Below are positions 1 through 20,400 of a stretch of DNA of 64,000 bases, one piece after another; position 1 is the first letter of the stretch; every line of letters begins with the position of its first letter. The position numbers were made by a program, and so were the translations under genes. The stretch is from Euphorbia lathyris. Lineage: Eukaryota; Streptophyta; Magnoliopsida; Malpighiales; Euphorbiaceae. Where the stretch lies: positions 55,801,001 to 55,865,000 of the forward strand of contig NC_088916.1 of NCBI RefSeq assembly GCF_963576675.1, in the 5' to 3' direction. The notes below the pieces were generated by a model. The model ran no database searches, was not told the DNA's origin, and saw only the letters and a list, made by a program, of their open reading frames with translations.

Positions 1-616
1 GTTTTGCAAGGCGGCAAGCGAACAGGGTGGCTCACTCTTTAGCGAAGTCCTCTCGTTCTTATTCTTGTCCCATGTTTTTTGATGTTGTTCCGTCTTTTTT
101 GCAATCTGTACTTAACATTGATTGTCCGGTAGAGGCTTATTAAATGCATTCTTTTCGAAAAAAAAAAAAAAACTATAATGCTATTGTCAGTGCTTAGAAT
201 TTAAAGCTTAGAAAATTAAAATCCGAGTACACAAGAATCATACCGTGATACAAACTCTGTAAGCCAAAAAAGGGGAAAAAAAAAATTTGAATCCATGTGT
301 TTAGTATTTTTACTTTAATCAATGAAAAATTTCAACCAATATATTTTAATTTTTCTCAAAATGATTGGTAGACCAATCTAATAGCAGTGTAAAAGACAAG
401 ATAAAACTATATATTCCAAGTGTGTAATGGCAAAAAAAAAAATCTCTAAATAGCTACACATAATATCCAATAGCAACAGATGTAGTTGAGACTCAATGAG
501 GAACAAGAGTTCTATAGTATGACATGAAAATAAGTAAAATATTTGTAAGATGAGTCGCATTGAAACAAAGAAATGCACTGCCATCTACTCCTTGGCTCCA
601 CAAATCAAATGGAATT

Positions 617-4301
<3,685 letters not shown>

Positions 4302-5050
4302 CGTTCCGGTTCGCAAATGATTTTATAGGGTATTTCGATATTTACTCTTTTTATTATCACTCTTCTTTTCCAATCTAAGTTAAACGAAGCACCGGAGCTA
4401 GCTTGAGAATTGGGTCACCCCATTTTGCAATTTAATTTAATTTAATTATTATTGCTTTGCTTATATCAAAAAAACGTAAAAGATTAATTTTATAAAAAAA
4501 AGAAGTAAAAAATTAATTAATATAGTTAAAATAATAAATTTGCTTATAGATATGCCTACATAATAATCATTAAAACTAAATTATATTCTTTAAAAAAAAA
4601 CTAAATTATATTTATTAACAAAAAAACAAGTTAAAATTATAAAGTTCAAGATAATAATAATAATAAGGCTCAACAAGTTATAATAAGGTTGTTTTTAAAA
4701 ACAAATTAATACATCATTTTCCGAATTTATTCAAAAAGCTTGATTGACACTTGAACTTCTCTGATAGTCTCCTCAACTCGTTTAAAATATAGTCAAATCC
4801 AACGGTAAAAAAAAAGGTAAATTGCAAGTGGAAGATGTGTTACACATGCATTTGACAAGGTATGTTGCACATATCTTGGAAAAGTAAAACGACCAACGTC
4901 AAACTATGAGGTTCTAATATCATAGAAGACAAATTTTACAATTAAACAAGTAACTTCCTTTTTAATATGTTTTAACTTATTCTGTAAACTATGTAAACAT
5001 TCCAATATACATACAACACACTTTCCGCAAATTGATTACTTTCGTACTAA
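4302..5050. other. AT-rich spacer upstream of RPT4
   Basis: No coding potential or RNA gene recognised. It must hold the RPT4 promoter and 5' leader. A TATA-like run lies at 4319-4329 on the minus strand, only about 20 bp from the ATG, which is too close for a normal core promoter, so I do not call it. Confidence 0.6.
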
Positions 5051-5560
5051 GGGTCCGTTTGGTAAGATGTAAATGGGCTTTGTAATGGAATGCCCATTAC
5101 ATTGAAGGGTCATTACCATGTTTGGTTGCACTTTAAAATTTTGTTGTAATGGAATGAGAAATCCATAGATTAAATATTTTAAAGTTCCATTTAACCTCTC
5201 ATTTGTCAAATCTCATTTCTCATCATTCTAAAAAACGCACAAAAATAGAAAACCTAAAAACGAAAAAAAAAAGCAAAATAAAAACATGAAAAAAAGAGAA
5301 AAATGGAAAACGAGAAAACGAGAAAAATGTAAAAAAATACTATGAAAACAAGAAAAATTATATACTAATTTCATGATTTTCATGTTTTTTTTTTGTTGAT
5401 TTTAATTATGTAAATAAAATTTTACGATTACATTTAACTAAGCAAACATAGGTGTTTTACATTTAACTATGAATCACCATTCCATTCCATTACATTACAA
5501 ATTTGATTACATTACAACTTTAATTACATTACATTGCATTACGTCATACCAAACGCACTC
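5051..5560. mobile_element. Tourist-like (PIF/Harbinger) MITE
   Basis: A non-coding, AT-rich 510-bp block whose ends are inverted repeats: GGGTCCGTTTGGTA on the left and the complement of GAGTGCGTTTGGTA on the right. It is flanked by the 3-bp duplication TAA (5048-5050 and 5561-5563), the usual PIF/Harbinger target. The inside is rich in repeated ATTACATT-type words near the right end. No transposase is present, so it would move only in trans. Confidence 0.75.
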
Positions 5561-6379
5561 TAAGTTTATTTTTGTAGAAACAAACAAAGCAATTTAACTA
5601 ACAATTGTTCTATCAAATAACATATGTGAAAGAACTGAGCTAATGAATGCCATGTTTCTATCTAAATCAACTAAACTTGAATATTGATGATTGCGGGCAA
5701 AATACATCATGACCGCTGTACTATTGCATTAGTAATATTAGAAATAAGGCACTAAGATAGTTTTACATTTTCTGAAGAAATATTAATGACAAAATGTTAT
5801 CATTATTTGAACCTCAATTTTCATAAACCTTGAGACTAACATTGAGATTAAAGTAACAGTTTTAAAAAATCTGAGGCTATTTGTCCCTTAATACCCTAAA
5901 TTTATTTCTAGAACTTGTTTAAAAAAATAATCTAGAACTTTAAAATCCAAATCAAACAAAATCTATTTAAAAAAATAATAATATGAACAAGTTTAATTAC
6001 ATAATTCTTTGTTCCCTATTATAGGCAAATGTATATTCACATGTCATAAATTGGTTAAATTTAGATATTAATGCTAGTATAATGTAGAAATTAAAAACTT
6101 TTATGTTAAATAAAGTTTATGTATCTAATGTTAATAATGTTATAGTTTAGGGGCACGGATGATTGCCGTTGAGGGAGGGAATAGGTGGTGGGTTCCTGAA
6201 AACACTGATTTTCAAGTTAAAACTTAAACTCCACTGTAATGAAATTGTTGCTGATGGTAATTAGGTCATAAACATTAGACACGAAGAACCTTTGTTTTCA
6301 ATATACCCGTGGAATTTGCTAACACGTATAATACAAGGAACTAACAAAACCGTGAGAGTGTGTGAGAGATCACAAGCTA
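5561..6379. other. AT-rich intergenic spacer
   Basis: No gene, RNA or repeat that I can support. It contains the 3' flank of the glycosyltransferase gene. Confidence 0.6.
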
Positions 6380-9300
6380 TTAAGACTTGGACTTCCGTAA
6401 TACTTCCTTGAGGACCAAAGCGATTCTATGAGACATATGGTGTTCCAAAAACCGCTCTTTCACCCTCTCGTACCCTTTCTTTCCCATTGTCAGCCTTCTT
6501 TCTACATGTGTCGCTAATTTCACTATGTTATTTGCCAGAGGTATTACACCTTCTTTCCCACCTGGATGCAGCAACCCACTTGTCCCATTCACTACTATCT
6601 CCATGGTTCCTCCAGCTGCAGTTCCCTGTAATGGATAGTCATCCAAACAATTATATATATGATAATGCTGCTTTAAGACACCAATAATTTTACATATGCA
6701 CTGCAATTCAGAGGAATAAATCAAATCCATATATAACAGTGGTTATCCAACATTTTGGAGGGGCAAATAGTGCTTTATATCTACATTCTTCTAATCAACA
6801 AATATGGAAGATAGGCAGAGTATTTTTCTTTGACTAAGAGGCTTACCAAAACAGGCAGTTGAAAGGCCATAGCTTCAATGGTTATCCTCCCAAAGCACTC
6901 TCCCCGACCCTACACAAATAGAAAATTTCAATTTCAGTGATATACAAAATGGGAAAGCTGTATGGAAGAAGATGTGAAATGAAAGAAAACTCCCACAAAT
7001 ATTGCAGCAATGCCAAAAAAATGCATTGCTGCCAAATGCTTATTGAGTCATCCAGCTGGAATGAACAATTTCCGAACAATTACATCCACCGTTTTTACTG
7101 CTAACATCATATGTAATTTCCAGAGTTTTCCATAGATGCAACATCAACAAGATGCACATCTGTCAAATAAAATAGTTCATCGACTTAGGTGTTGGTTTTT
7201 AGATAGGTTCTCTAGAGAAATATTTTTGCAGTTGCAAACTATACATAAATACTAGGGAATTTGTACGATTATTTTCTTTTTAACAAAAGTGAACTCTTCT
7301 TTGCCACTGACCATCCTTGGGATGATGGTAGCATATCCCATCTTATGTTCAAATCAAGAAAGCACGAACAGAAAATTGTGAAAACAAAGTCCAAATGCAC
7401 CATAAATTTATGAATATTCAGTTCATAATGATTAAAGACAGCCCCTGATATACCTTCCTGCATCCAGGATGAAATGTGAAAAAAAGAAGGGACAATAGAA
7501 ATGAGAAGTTGAGTATGCTCAAGTAACCTGAGAGTTCTGAACAAGAACATCGATAGCTGCCAAATATGGAGCAACTGTCAAGGTCTTGTTCACAAAGTGA
7601 ACACGATCTTGAATCTTTTTCTCCTGAACAATTTTGCGAAGTTCTCCTTCAAATTTTGTCTGGGCATTCCAGTCACTTCCCACAACTACTGCATGTAATG
7701 ATGGGACCTGCAGTTTCTTCTCCAGGATCAGTTGCAGACTCTGATAAAAAGAACGAAGAAAGAGGTCCTGACCTTTCCCACGCGAAACACCTGCAATGGC
7801 ATATGTTAATGCTCAACAGATTGAAGAGTTGCATGAATTACTTATCCTATGAGGACTGGTTGTAATTTGAATTTAGCCTTTTAGCATACTGTAACAAATT
7901 AAACGGCATAGCCTGGTGAAAGCAGCTAATCAAACTTGTGGCAGGCACAATACCGCATTCTATGGATGCAGCACCCAACCAGTAATACATTGCATGGTAG
8001 AGTAGGTCTCGGATACCAAAAAATAATAATGCAAAGAAGAGTAAATATACAAGGAGGAAGAGAGAATAGCCAAGGTTTTTTTGTCAAAATATAACAGAAT
8101 TTCCAAAATAGGGATATGTACCAAGTGATAACACAATACAGAGATGTTCATTGCATTCAACAATTGATGTAATACATAATTAAACACCCTGCCTAATGCT
8201 CGCAATTCTCGCATGCTATCAAGAATATTGCTATCTAAGTATGCTACTTCCCCTGGAGGAATAGATACATGCCTGATCTTTCCCTTAAAGAGATTGACAA
8301 AGGTATTTTTCCTCATTAAATTTGACAATTAACGAGTCTCTTTCCCTCAAAGGAAATATGTTCGTTTTCGTTTAAGAAAAGGATAAACAAACCCCATAGA
8401 ATGAAATAGATCAATGTTCACCACACCACCTAATTGTTGATAGAGGAGTATATGAGGGCCACCAATTGGATCATTCACCTAATGGACCTTGGGATTGGAG
8501 AGTATACAGGAAGAAAGGAAGCAAGAGCTACTCAGCTGACAGCAAAATAGGCAGTTAGTTATGCCTGCCTAGGGAGGTCTCTTGGCACAGTGAGCTGGAG
8601 GATAATGAGGGGACTAACGAGAGTTTACAGCTAGAGGTTACCTATACTTTTGGGTCATGCTTTTAATAATTTTGATGATTTTGTGCTCGTCTATGTTCTT
8701 ATGGGGCAGACTAGGAATTCTACAGAATTCCTGGGGATTGGGTGAGTTCAATGCATACCTAGTTTTGTGTTTGTTTTATGTCATCAATAATTTCTTTCTA
8801 TTTGAGTAAAGGCAATCAGCATTATTTCTATTCTCTTTCTCTCTCTGTTTCCATAAGTTGTGTTCGCCAAAATATTTTGGGTTGTACATTGGACTCCAAT
8901 GCTACTTCCTCCCTTGACATCCCTCAACTACATTTTATTTTGTTGTCAATTCTTTTCATTAAGAAAACCTCTAATTGACAGAAAGCCCCAAGTGAATCTA
9001 TTTATCAGTAATTGTAGAACATACTATTTATGATAGCAAAGAGCAGATCATCATTTCTCACTCCAAGAGTCTCTCGAACATGCTCACGTAGAACCCGTTT
9101 GGCCACATTATCTTCAGCCACTTCCATGAGGTCCTTGCTATTTCCAAGGTGCACAACATAGGTTTCAGGCATTCTAATCCTGCAGATGCAAATAATAAAG
9201 GTACGAACATGACAAAACATATATGTAAATGAAACACAAATAATCTACAATGTGGATCCCAAAAAGATAAGAAATTGACAAGTTCTGGTGTGAATCAATG

Positions 9301-10672
9301 TATAGTAAAACAGACACTTACAAAGTAAGAAGCATACCCTAACCGCTCTTGTGTCCTGTTCTTCCAGTATTCTGCTGTTGTATGTGAATCAATCATAGCA
9401 CCTGCAACAAAAGGGAGGTGCTTAACATACTCTAGTTTGAAATAATGCCCTCGCATTTCATGAATCCACCATAGAACCTTTGGTAGAACTTGTTTAACTT
9501 TCCCCTTCAGGACAGCATCCAACCATTTCCCCGCAACAGCAGTATTTAAAACAACCAAGTCAGCCTTAAGAGCTGTACCTATGGCTTTCTGATCTTTTGC
9601 AGGGAAGATCTATTAATCAGAATAAAACTGAGCATCAGAAAGGTAATAAATGAAGCAATCTGAATTCAGGAGTTTGTGCATTCAAGAAATAAAATGTGAA
9701 TTCTACAGAACTTAAAGACAGCAAAAAAAGAAGAAAGGCAAAGTCCGAAATGTAATCTCCAATTTCTTTAATCAATATTAACGTTATAATATCTCTAAGC
9801 TTTCATTAGATACACATTAGTAGTGTCAAAAGGCTGATATAATCTTAATCTTGCTTATTTTGTTTTCCCATCATTAAGAAGATAATGACAGATCTCAAAG
9901 CCATTGCATGAAATGGCAACTGCATTTACTTAAGCTTTTGGCATCAATCCCATGACTACTAAAATTCCCTCAAATTCTCAGACTCGCATAAAATTCTTCA
10001 CATTAACTCGTGTATCTATCTAGAAGAAACATCAACGACCAATTTGCTGTCTAATGAATTTTGTGGAAGTTGTTTCCTAATATTTTGAGCAGACCAAAAT
10101 AAACCATTGAGACCAACCAATAAACAGATACAGAGTTCGAAAATCACCTGCACTCCTCTATCCATCATCTTATTCTCCAAACTGTAGATCACCTCGTCAA
10201 GTTCTGGAGGTTTCTGATTAGTTATCCAAACAACTTCAGCACCAACACCTCTCAACAAAAAAGCTAACTCCATCAACAACAATGGTCCACCTGCATATTC
10301 CAAAACCACCACTCATTTTCCCAAAATCGATCAGAAAACAAACCACATATGTAAAGAGCAACTGAAAATACCAGAAAGAGAAAGCTCGTGAGAGACAAGG
10401 AGAACGAGTTTCGATTTCATGAAATCAAGAGGATTTGGAGCTACATTGACAGGTGAAGAAGAAATGGACTGTTTCTGAACTTGAGAACCTTCTTTCGTTT
10501 CTCCAAAACGATTACTAGTACTAGAGCCAGTCCTGTTAGAGCTAGAATGACATGAATCGAAAGCGGATCTCATGAAAAACACCATAAGAGAAGATAAAGT
10601 GAACAATGTGAGAATCATCAGCGGCCATCTCTTCTTTTGCATTACAATCCACCCGCTCGATTGCTTTGCCAT
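6380..10672 (-). CDS. GT4-type glycosyltransferase with N-terminal membrane anchor
   Basis: Seven exons join in phase to 480 codons plus stop: 10672-10372, 10290-10148, 9609-9338, 9179-9025, 7790-7528, 6909-6847 and 6625-6380, all with GT-AG introns. The N-terminus has a short basic cytosolic tail and one hydrophobic segment (about residues 16-34), as in a type II Golgi membrane protein. A Ser/Asn-rich stem follows, then a glycosyltransferase group 1 fold. The C-terminal domain shows the EX7E signature of retaining GT4 enzymes (Glu382 and Glu390 in GECFGRITIEA), followed by a Gly-rich loop GTAAGGTMEIV. Its length and sequence resemble the Arabidopsis AT1G19710/AT1G75420 pair. Donor and acceptor substrates are not established, so I give no symbol. 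It starts at the first Met, directly ahead of the anchor. Confidence 0.93.
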
Positions 10673-11541
10673 TCTACTTCAACTTCGCCGTATCTAGGGC
10701 TTTTGATTTTTGAGTATTGCAATTTGTGAACAGTTGAGAATCACAAGTAAGACGCTAATCGGACTGAAAATCACCGCCAAAACTGTTTCTACGCCCAGTA
10801 AACTAAAATGAACACTCTGCTTATGGTCGATTCAAAATGCAGGCGACGCCGAGGAAGAGGCTAATTGGCTGGGCCATGGCCCAATACATGTGTTTCTCCT
10901 TTATATCTAATAAAGTTTAGACCAAACTACTTTATTATACATTTCAAGAAATATTATTATTAAAAAAAATAGAATCAAGTTTTCTCATAAATATATTCAT
11001 AAATTTCACAAATATTAGTATAATTGAACTTATTTATATACTTATCATGAATCTATAATCAAGTCTCTTACGAGCTTTCGAGCCAAGTTTCATCGTGTTC
11101 AATCTCGAATAGTTTACAAATCGAACCGAACACAATCGAGTTTTTATCGAGCCGCTCATGAGCGACTCGGCTCATTTACATCCCGTAATAAAACAAGGTA
11201 AAAGTCTATTTTATCCTAAACATAAAAAACGAAATTACTAAGGTAAAAGTGATTAAAATAAAACTAGAAATCCCAATGACTAAAAATAACTTAAAAATGG
11301 CACACTAAAACTTAAAAATAAGTTTAAAAACATTAGAAAATCAATATTAACTATATAATGCAAACAAAACAGAAAATTACTAAGAACACTAAGAAAAATA
11401 GTTTAAAACAGATCAAAAGACTTTAAAAATCGTATAAAATTTTAAGGATTTTTCATCCATATCAACTTTGCCGAAAAAATTGGTACATGGGAACTAGTTA
11501 GGACCAAGCAATGAGAGTTATGTAGCTTGGAGCAATATTAA
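10673..11541. other. Intergenic spacer upstream of the glycosyltransferase
   Basis: AT-rich and non-coding. It must include the glycosyltransferase promoter, but I see no clear TATA box or other motif. Nothing else recognised. Confidence 0.55.
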
Positions 11542-11880
11542 AGGGGTGCTTGGTTTCTCATTTTCAGCATCCTTTTGTCTTTTCACTTTAAAAATGAGAG
11601 TTTTAGATGTTTGGTTAGTGATCTCCTGTTTGCCTTTTATAATTGAAAAGCAGCATTAGGCGTTTGGTTAGTGATCTCATGTTTGCCTTTTACACCCGAA
11701 AAGCAGCCTTTTACAAAAGCAGAGAATCCCTGCTTTTTGGAAAAGCATCTTTTTCTAACAGCAAACAGCAAACCGTAACAGTAACCGCAAACAGCAACAG
11801 CAAACCGTAACAGCAAACTGTAACAGCAAACAGCAAACCGTAACAGTAAACAGCAAACAGTAGGTAAAACAAACGGACCT
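11542..11880. mobile_element. Probable second Tourist-like MITE
   Basis: The ends are imperfect inverted repeats (AGGGGTGCTTGGTTT on the left, complement of AGGTCCGTTTGTTTT on the right), flanked by TAA on both sides (11539-11541 and 11881-11883). This is the same end and target type as the MITE at 5051. The interior carries a short tandem array. The inverted repeats are weaker than in the first element, so confidence is moderate. Confidence 0.55.
11755..11865. repeat. Minisatellite of CAGCAAAC/CCGTAACAG words
   Basis: Short units CAGCAAACAG, CAAACCGTAA and CAGTAAC alternate about ten times inside the right half of the MITE. Confidence 0.7.
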
Positions 11881-11993
11881 TAAGTCTTCCAAAATTTCTA
11901 CAATAAATAGTAATAAAGGAACTTGAAAGTCAAACGGACCTTAAGTCTTCCAAAATTTCTACAATAAATGGTAATAAAGGAACTTGAAAGTCA
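11871..11993. repeat. Tandem duplication, 61-bp period, two copies
   Basis: The block starting AAACGGACCTTAAGTC repeats exactly once, with a single visible mismatch (ATAG versus ATGG). The first copy contains the right end of the MITE and its TAA target, so the duplication followed the insertion. Confidence 0.9.
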
Positions 11994-13471
11994 TGTTCAA
12001 GATGTGTTTCATACAAAAAATGAATGCATTGTCATCCATTACATTGTTAGTTTGAACACGGGTCTAGACATCTCTAATGTAAAAGCACCTTCAATTCAAT
12101 ATACTATGGCGATTAATATCAAGTCCTCTAGGGTAAGTATGCTAGAAACATCATTAATTGGATAACACTTTTTTGGAAGGGTTGGACTACGACAATAGTT
12201 AAATCTAGCATGTAAAACCATATATAAGCTCTCTTTACTTCTATAACTTTTTCTTTGACTTTTTATATAAAGTACATATATTAGTGTTGGAGTTGTTGGA
12301 AGCTTAAGAAATGAAATACTTCTTTTTGTATTTAGCCATGGTTGGGAAGAATATCCTTCACTAGGGTTGTGGGTCTAAGAAATGTTTAGGGAAGAAGAAA
12401 GTTTGGACATTTTGCGAGAAAGCAAAAGAACAAACTATGAATCCTTAGAAATAAAAGTCTAAGGGACATGAATAGAAAGCAGAAATATGTTGGGTTGGGT
12501 GGGAATGAAGAAATTACTTGAATTTGGAAAGGTTCTTTTGTTGGGAAGTTCAAATGCAAATATAGAATAACATTTATGCCTTACGCTCGAGAACTACTGG
12601 AGATGAAAATGTTTCTTATGACTCAGCCCGAGTCTATATACATTTTCATCATTAAAATTTATCGTCAGTATTACATCAACGGTACACATTCCTCCTCGAT
12701 AGACAACAAGTAAGCCTTGGGAATATAGACATAGTTCATTAATTGCTCTTTTACATCGATGTTTAGATCGGAAGATAAAAGGGGGACATATGTTTCAGAC
12801 TTAATCTAAATAAAGGCCGCTTTATTTTCTGAATCACATCCCATTATGACAAACCCTACTCATAAAGAAGTCCATCAAGCCCAACATAATGGAAACTACC
12901 TCACCGTCCCCCAATCTAGGAGCAGAACAATACTTTCACACTTATAACCGTCTATAAATGAATAGTATCTACTTTCACTCCCTTTATATAATGATATTCC
13001 ACTTTCCTTATTATAATTGGTCATTAACTTTTGCATCAAAGTGTAACACATGTCAACAAGCATCCGAAAAAGTTAACTTGATAGTTAGACCATACCCAAC
13101 AAATAACGAATAATATCTCAAAATTTTAAATTATTATTGAACTTGTTATATAGTGCATAGATAATAGGTAAATAATTAAACTTAGTTGCTTTATATGCTT
13201 ACTTTATTTTTAACAAAGTAAATATTTATGTGTTTTCACCGATTTAATACTTTTTATGTGTTGAACTTGTGAATGAATCTGTAAAATTCTTATTTGCCAA
13301 ACTTCAAATGGAAAGCAAGTGGCATTACAAAGAAGTAAATTGTTTGGCAAAAAGATGCCCAATTTGCTACAAAGCATCATAAATGGATAATGGATTCACT
13401 AAAATCAGATACGTTAACACACAATGAGATGGATACAAGAAAACAAACCTAACAACATTTTTATTCATGAA
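11994..13471. other. Intergenic spacer, nothing recognised
   Basis: AT-rich DNA between the glycosyltransferase region and the 3' end of the peroxidase gene. Only short chance ORFs are present, with no recognisable domain, RNA gene or element ends. Confidence 0.6.
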
Positions 13472-15812
<2,341 letters not shown>

Positions 15813-15872
15813 TGAGAATAGCAAGTGTTGGATCAATTGTTAGTGATGGAGTTAAAGGTTGGTTGTCTATAA

Positions 15873-15880
15873 TATTTATA
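15873..15880 (-). promoter_or_regulatory. TATA box of the peroxidase gene
   Basis: TATAAATA on the minus strand, about 61 bp upstream of the chosen ATG. This places the transcription start near 15,845 and supports the start at 15812. Confidence 0.65.
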
Positions 15881-17435
15881 TGATGTATCCAACCACTCTC
15901 CCTTCCAAATCCTAAAGAATTGATCAGAATAGCTATGACCATTTCTAGCATGTGCAGTTGTAGCTGCTTCAGTGTTTTCAGTATCACCTGCTCCCAAGAG
16001 TATTGACCCTTTTCTGTGTGAATCTTTATCTCAATTCGGTGGTTTTGATTGTTTCATTGTCATGAGCTTAACTTGCATCAACAACTCCATTTTCCTTTGA
16101 CATTTTTATTACCTTAGTAAACGTAGATACTATACTATAGGGTGATCTAGAAACAACTAACCAATTATTTAAACAAGTAGGGGCAGTCTCCTTTAACATC
16201 TTAAATTCTCATCTCATCTCTAAATTTGAACTTAATGTAACGGACTATAAATTTGAACTTAATATAATGGACCATTAGGAGATGTAAAACCAAAATGCAT
16301 ATTAGTGAGCTTAAATATGGGATATGTAATGAACCATTAGTTGTGATACAGAGGTGTAAAAGCAAAATGCATATGGGTGAGTCTAAATATCGATACGGGA
16401 CAATGCTAATTGTGAATACATGTCGTGGATGTTTAACTATATTGAGTTAGACATACCAACCTAATTAAGTCTAGAAAGTTTGTCGCAAGTCTAGAACTTG
16501 ACCATAAAGAATGAACGTGCTATCTAGACTATACACCACACTGGTCGGGAGTTGTCCCCACTCCCCTGACAAGCCGATGGGAGGAACCATTATACGTAAA
16601 AGCATATCCCCACTCCCCTAACAAGCATCGGAGATAGAAAAAGGCTTAACCTCAAGATATACAGGAGACTTGAGGTACAACATGGATATTGCCTTTCCGC
16701 AAGAACTTTTACTCCGTGACATTAAGCTCTCTTGTCCAATGTCGAGGAACCATTATATGTAAAAGCTTAAATTGAATGGTAAAACCTAAAGAGTAACTTC
16801 TATTATTATTTCTAACTACCCTCGCATACCAAAAAACCCCTTGGCTTGAAGCATATACAACACATGTTCATCTTGTTATGTGTTAAAATTCCATTCACAA
16901 ATGGAGTCATCAAGAGATGAACTCTGAATTCTCAACCATTTGATTTAAGAGGCTCTGACATCATGCCAAAGAATCATTTGACCTAAAAACTTAAACTGAT
17001 AAGGCCTAAAAAAACGTTTATTATCGGTTTCTGACACCACCAATAATCAACTCTAGTAATTATTTGTCTAGCAAGGGCAATCAAGAATATAACATGCAAA
17101 ACAATATTGGCTTGAGATGCTCGTTAAATATTTATGATCCAGATAAATACTTCTTATGAAGAAGTCAAATATCAACGATAAAGTAGAGAACTACATCAGA
17201 TTTGACAGGACTTGAAATATTATTTTCCATTCTGAAGGACCTATACTATGTACAAATGCTTTCTGCATAGAAGCAAATGGGACAAGACATGTCTATAAAA
17301 ATGCAGGTCTCTCTCTCAATTGATCTATCAATCAATCAAAGTGAAAACTAGAGGAAAAATGGTTGTTTGCCATTATATACATACATACATACAACATCAG
17401 GATTCAGGAACACTACATGAATAAACAGTTGCACA
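15881..17435. other. Intergenic spacer between peroxidase and HflX genes
   Basis: Non-coding. A short imperfect duplication around 16,555-16,625 (two copies of TCCCCACTCCCCT) is the only structure seen. It includes distal peroxidase promoter DNA and the HflX 3' flank. Confidence 0.55.
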
Positions 17436-20400
17436 TTAAGCTTGACATAGCTGCCTCAGAGGAGTGAGCAGCCTCGCAAAACGAAGAGGGACATGTGCCT
17501 TCACCAATGTCCCATTCTCAGTGTATTCCTATTCATCAAGGCGTAAAAGTTATTAGAAACGAATGTTATAAGATCAATTTTCGCGACAAAACTGAAATCG
17601 ATCAACCAAGATTTGATTAAGACTCACAGTTCTCTCCACCATTCCGACCTGGTGTATAGTACTGAGAAGATCACCTCTGTCAAATGGGACCAGAGCTTCC
17701 ACCCATACCATAGAGTCCTATAATAAAGAACTTACATTGTTAAAGTCGAGCACATTGCAAACTTCAATGAAGGTGTTATAAATTGACATTATACCTTCAG
17801 TTTGTCCTGAACTGCCAAGCAGAATTCTTGCAAACCATCACCATTCAAAGCAGATACACAAACTACATCTTCTCTTTTCTCTGCTTCCAATTTTATTTTT
17901 GAAGGATCCGTCACCCTATCAACCTGATATAAGAAGTATAAAACGGCTTATTATAACTTTAAGTAGCTTAAAAAATAATCATCCTCCTCATAAACAGGCT
18001 TGACTTTTTAACAGAACTCTAGTTCAAGCATTTGTCTAGAAAGCCAACAGTTGGATAAAGAATCGCAGCAGATTCTATACATTATTCGCAAACATTTGTC
18101 TAGAAAGTCAGCAATTACATAAAGACTTATTCACAAAAATGGACTTATCACATAGCTAGAAATCATCACATGATCACTCTCAAGTTATTTTTAAGAGACA
18201 GTAAGAAGTGTTTGCTATAGTGTCTCAGTTGATTGCCAAAGTCAATGAATTGAGGCATACTGCATTCAGCCTTTGAAGGATGGATAAAGTGCATGGATTT
18301 ATTATCCTCCAATAAATTGATCATATAGAAAAAGTACAAAAAAAAAAAAAAAAAAAAGTGAAGTGAGGATAGAAACTGAGAAATACCCTGTTCAGAAAAA
18401 AAAAAAAGAGGATCATTTTAGTGATTCCCTTCCACAAAATTAAGCAATAAAGGCGGGGAAAAATGAGTTCAAGATTCACGATAGCATACAAGGGACAAGT
18501 ACAACATTTAACAGTTCAATTACAGGCTTCAGTATTTTTATCACTAACAAAATATGTACAGGTACCTTATTCCAAACTATTAACTTTGGGATTGATGATA
18601 CATCCAATTCTGACAGAACCCTGTCCACTGCATCTATCTGTTGCTTGGCTAGTGGATGGCTGAATTGCATGGTAACAAAGTTTAAGATCACAAAAGCAAT
18701 CATCATGAAACATTAAACTGAATATATGATGAACGACAATATTATACCTAATGTCAACAACATGGACTAAGAGTGATGATTCTGATATTTCCTCTAATGT
18801 TGCTCTGAAAGCAGCAATCTGTTGAGAAGCAGTCATTAGACAGATTCAACGGAACTAGTTGAGCTTCAACCTAGGGTGAGTACTTCACTATTTGCTTAGT
18901 AAATTTATTCAAACTCTCCCTTGATAACTAAGCTAATAAGACAAGAAGAACAGAAAAATGAAAGAAAAGAAAACAAAGAAGGGTCTCACCAAGGTAGTAG
19001 GCAATTTCTGGATGAAACCTACAGTATCTGTCAGAAGGAACTCATTCCCATTCTTCATCTGGATAGCAACCAAATGAAATGTAATGTTACCACTAAATTT
19101 AATGATCTGCCTTGGATAGAAATCCTTTTGGCACAAATTTCTATGAAGTTATGAAATTGGAGAAAAAGATAGTCATAGAAGTATTTGACAGAAAAAAAAA
19201 AAATTATCCACTAAGATTTACTTAAAGTTAAATAGATAGGTAAGTTTCGAAAGATAAATAAACAATAAGTATGTTATTAGAAAAGTCTCTCTTTCTCTGA
19301 AAATTGATATTTGTCTAACCTGAACCCTTCTTGTAGTTGGATCAAGGGTTGCAAATAAACGATCTTCGGCAAGAACATCAGCACCAGTCAATTGATTCAA
19401 AAGTGTGCTCTTTCCAGCATTTGTGTAGCCAACCTAAGTTCTCACATGCATGACATAACTAAGTAATCAGTTACTCCAGCAAAAGGGCATCTTCTTACTC
19501 TTTTTTTAAAATAAATCAAAATACTAACTCTTTTCCATGTTTACTTACCAAGGATACTACAGGAACAGGTACTGAGACACGCCTGTTTCTGTACTGCTTT
19601 CTATGCTTTCTTACAGATTCTAGCTCTTTTTTCAGAACACCAATCTAGAAAGACAAATGGATCACAAGTCCTAGTGATATCACTCAGTAGAGATAACAAA
19701 TATGTAAAATAAATAAATAAATACAACCATAAATTCCAAAGGGCAGAGACATGAGATAGCAAAGCAAATTACTTTCTTCCTTGGATGGCATGGGACTTCT
19801 AATCAAGGAGAGAGTAATTCATTTATTAACAATCCACAGACCACAACATACCTGAGTTCGCAAGATACGCTTGTCTACTTCAATTTGCTTTTCACCCATA
19901 CCCTTCACCTGTCCTCCTGCTTGTCGCTCAAGATGAGTCCACATTCTAGTTAATCGAGGTAACTGGTATTCCATTTGAGCTAATGAAACCTAGAAAAGCC
20001 TCATCAATGTCATTACGATTTCCCATACTGTTTTTCCTTTCACTAGTAATGGGTTTGTTGATGGTGTCCAAATCGTCTTTAAAAAATTTGACTCATGTCT
20101 GTATTAGGAGACTTCAATGAAAACAGAGCAGTAATCTTGCCTGCAAAGACGCTTCATGTGTAGCTGCTCGCTGGTTGAAGATATCCAGGATAAGAGCAGT
20201 ACGATCACAAACTCTAACATCTCCGCCAAAAGCCTTCTCCAAGTTGCGCAATTGCCTAAAATGAAAAGTTTGCATAATATGCAAGGTATTAACAGAATGT
20301 TGACAACCAGGAGAACCAAGACTAACAACTACTTTTGTTTAGGATTATAAATATAATAACCTAACTCCTATGTTAAGATTAGAGCAAAGAAGAAGACCAA

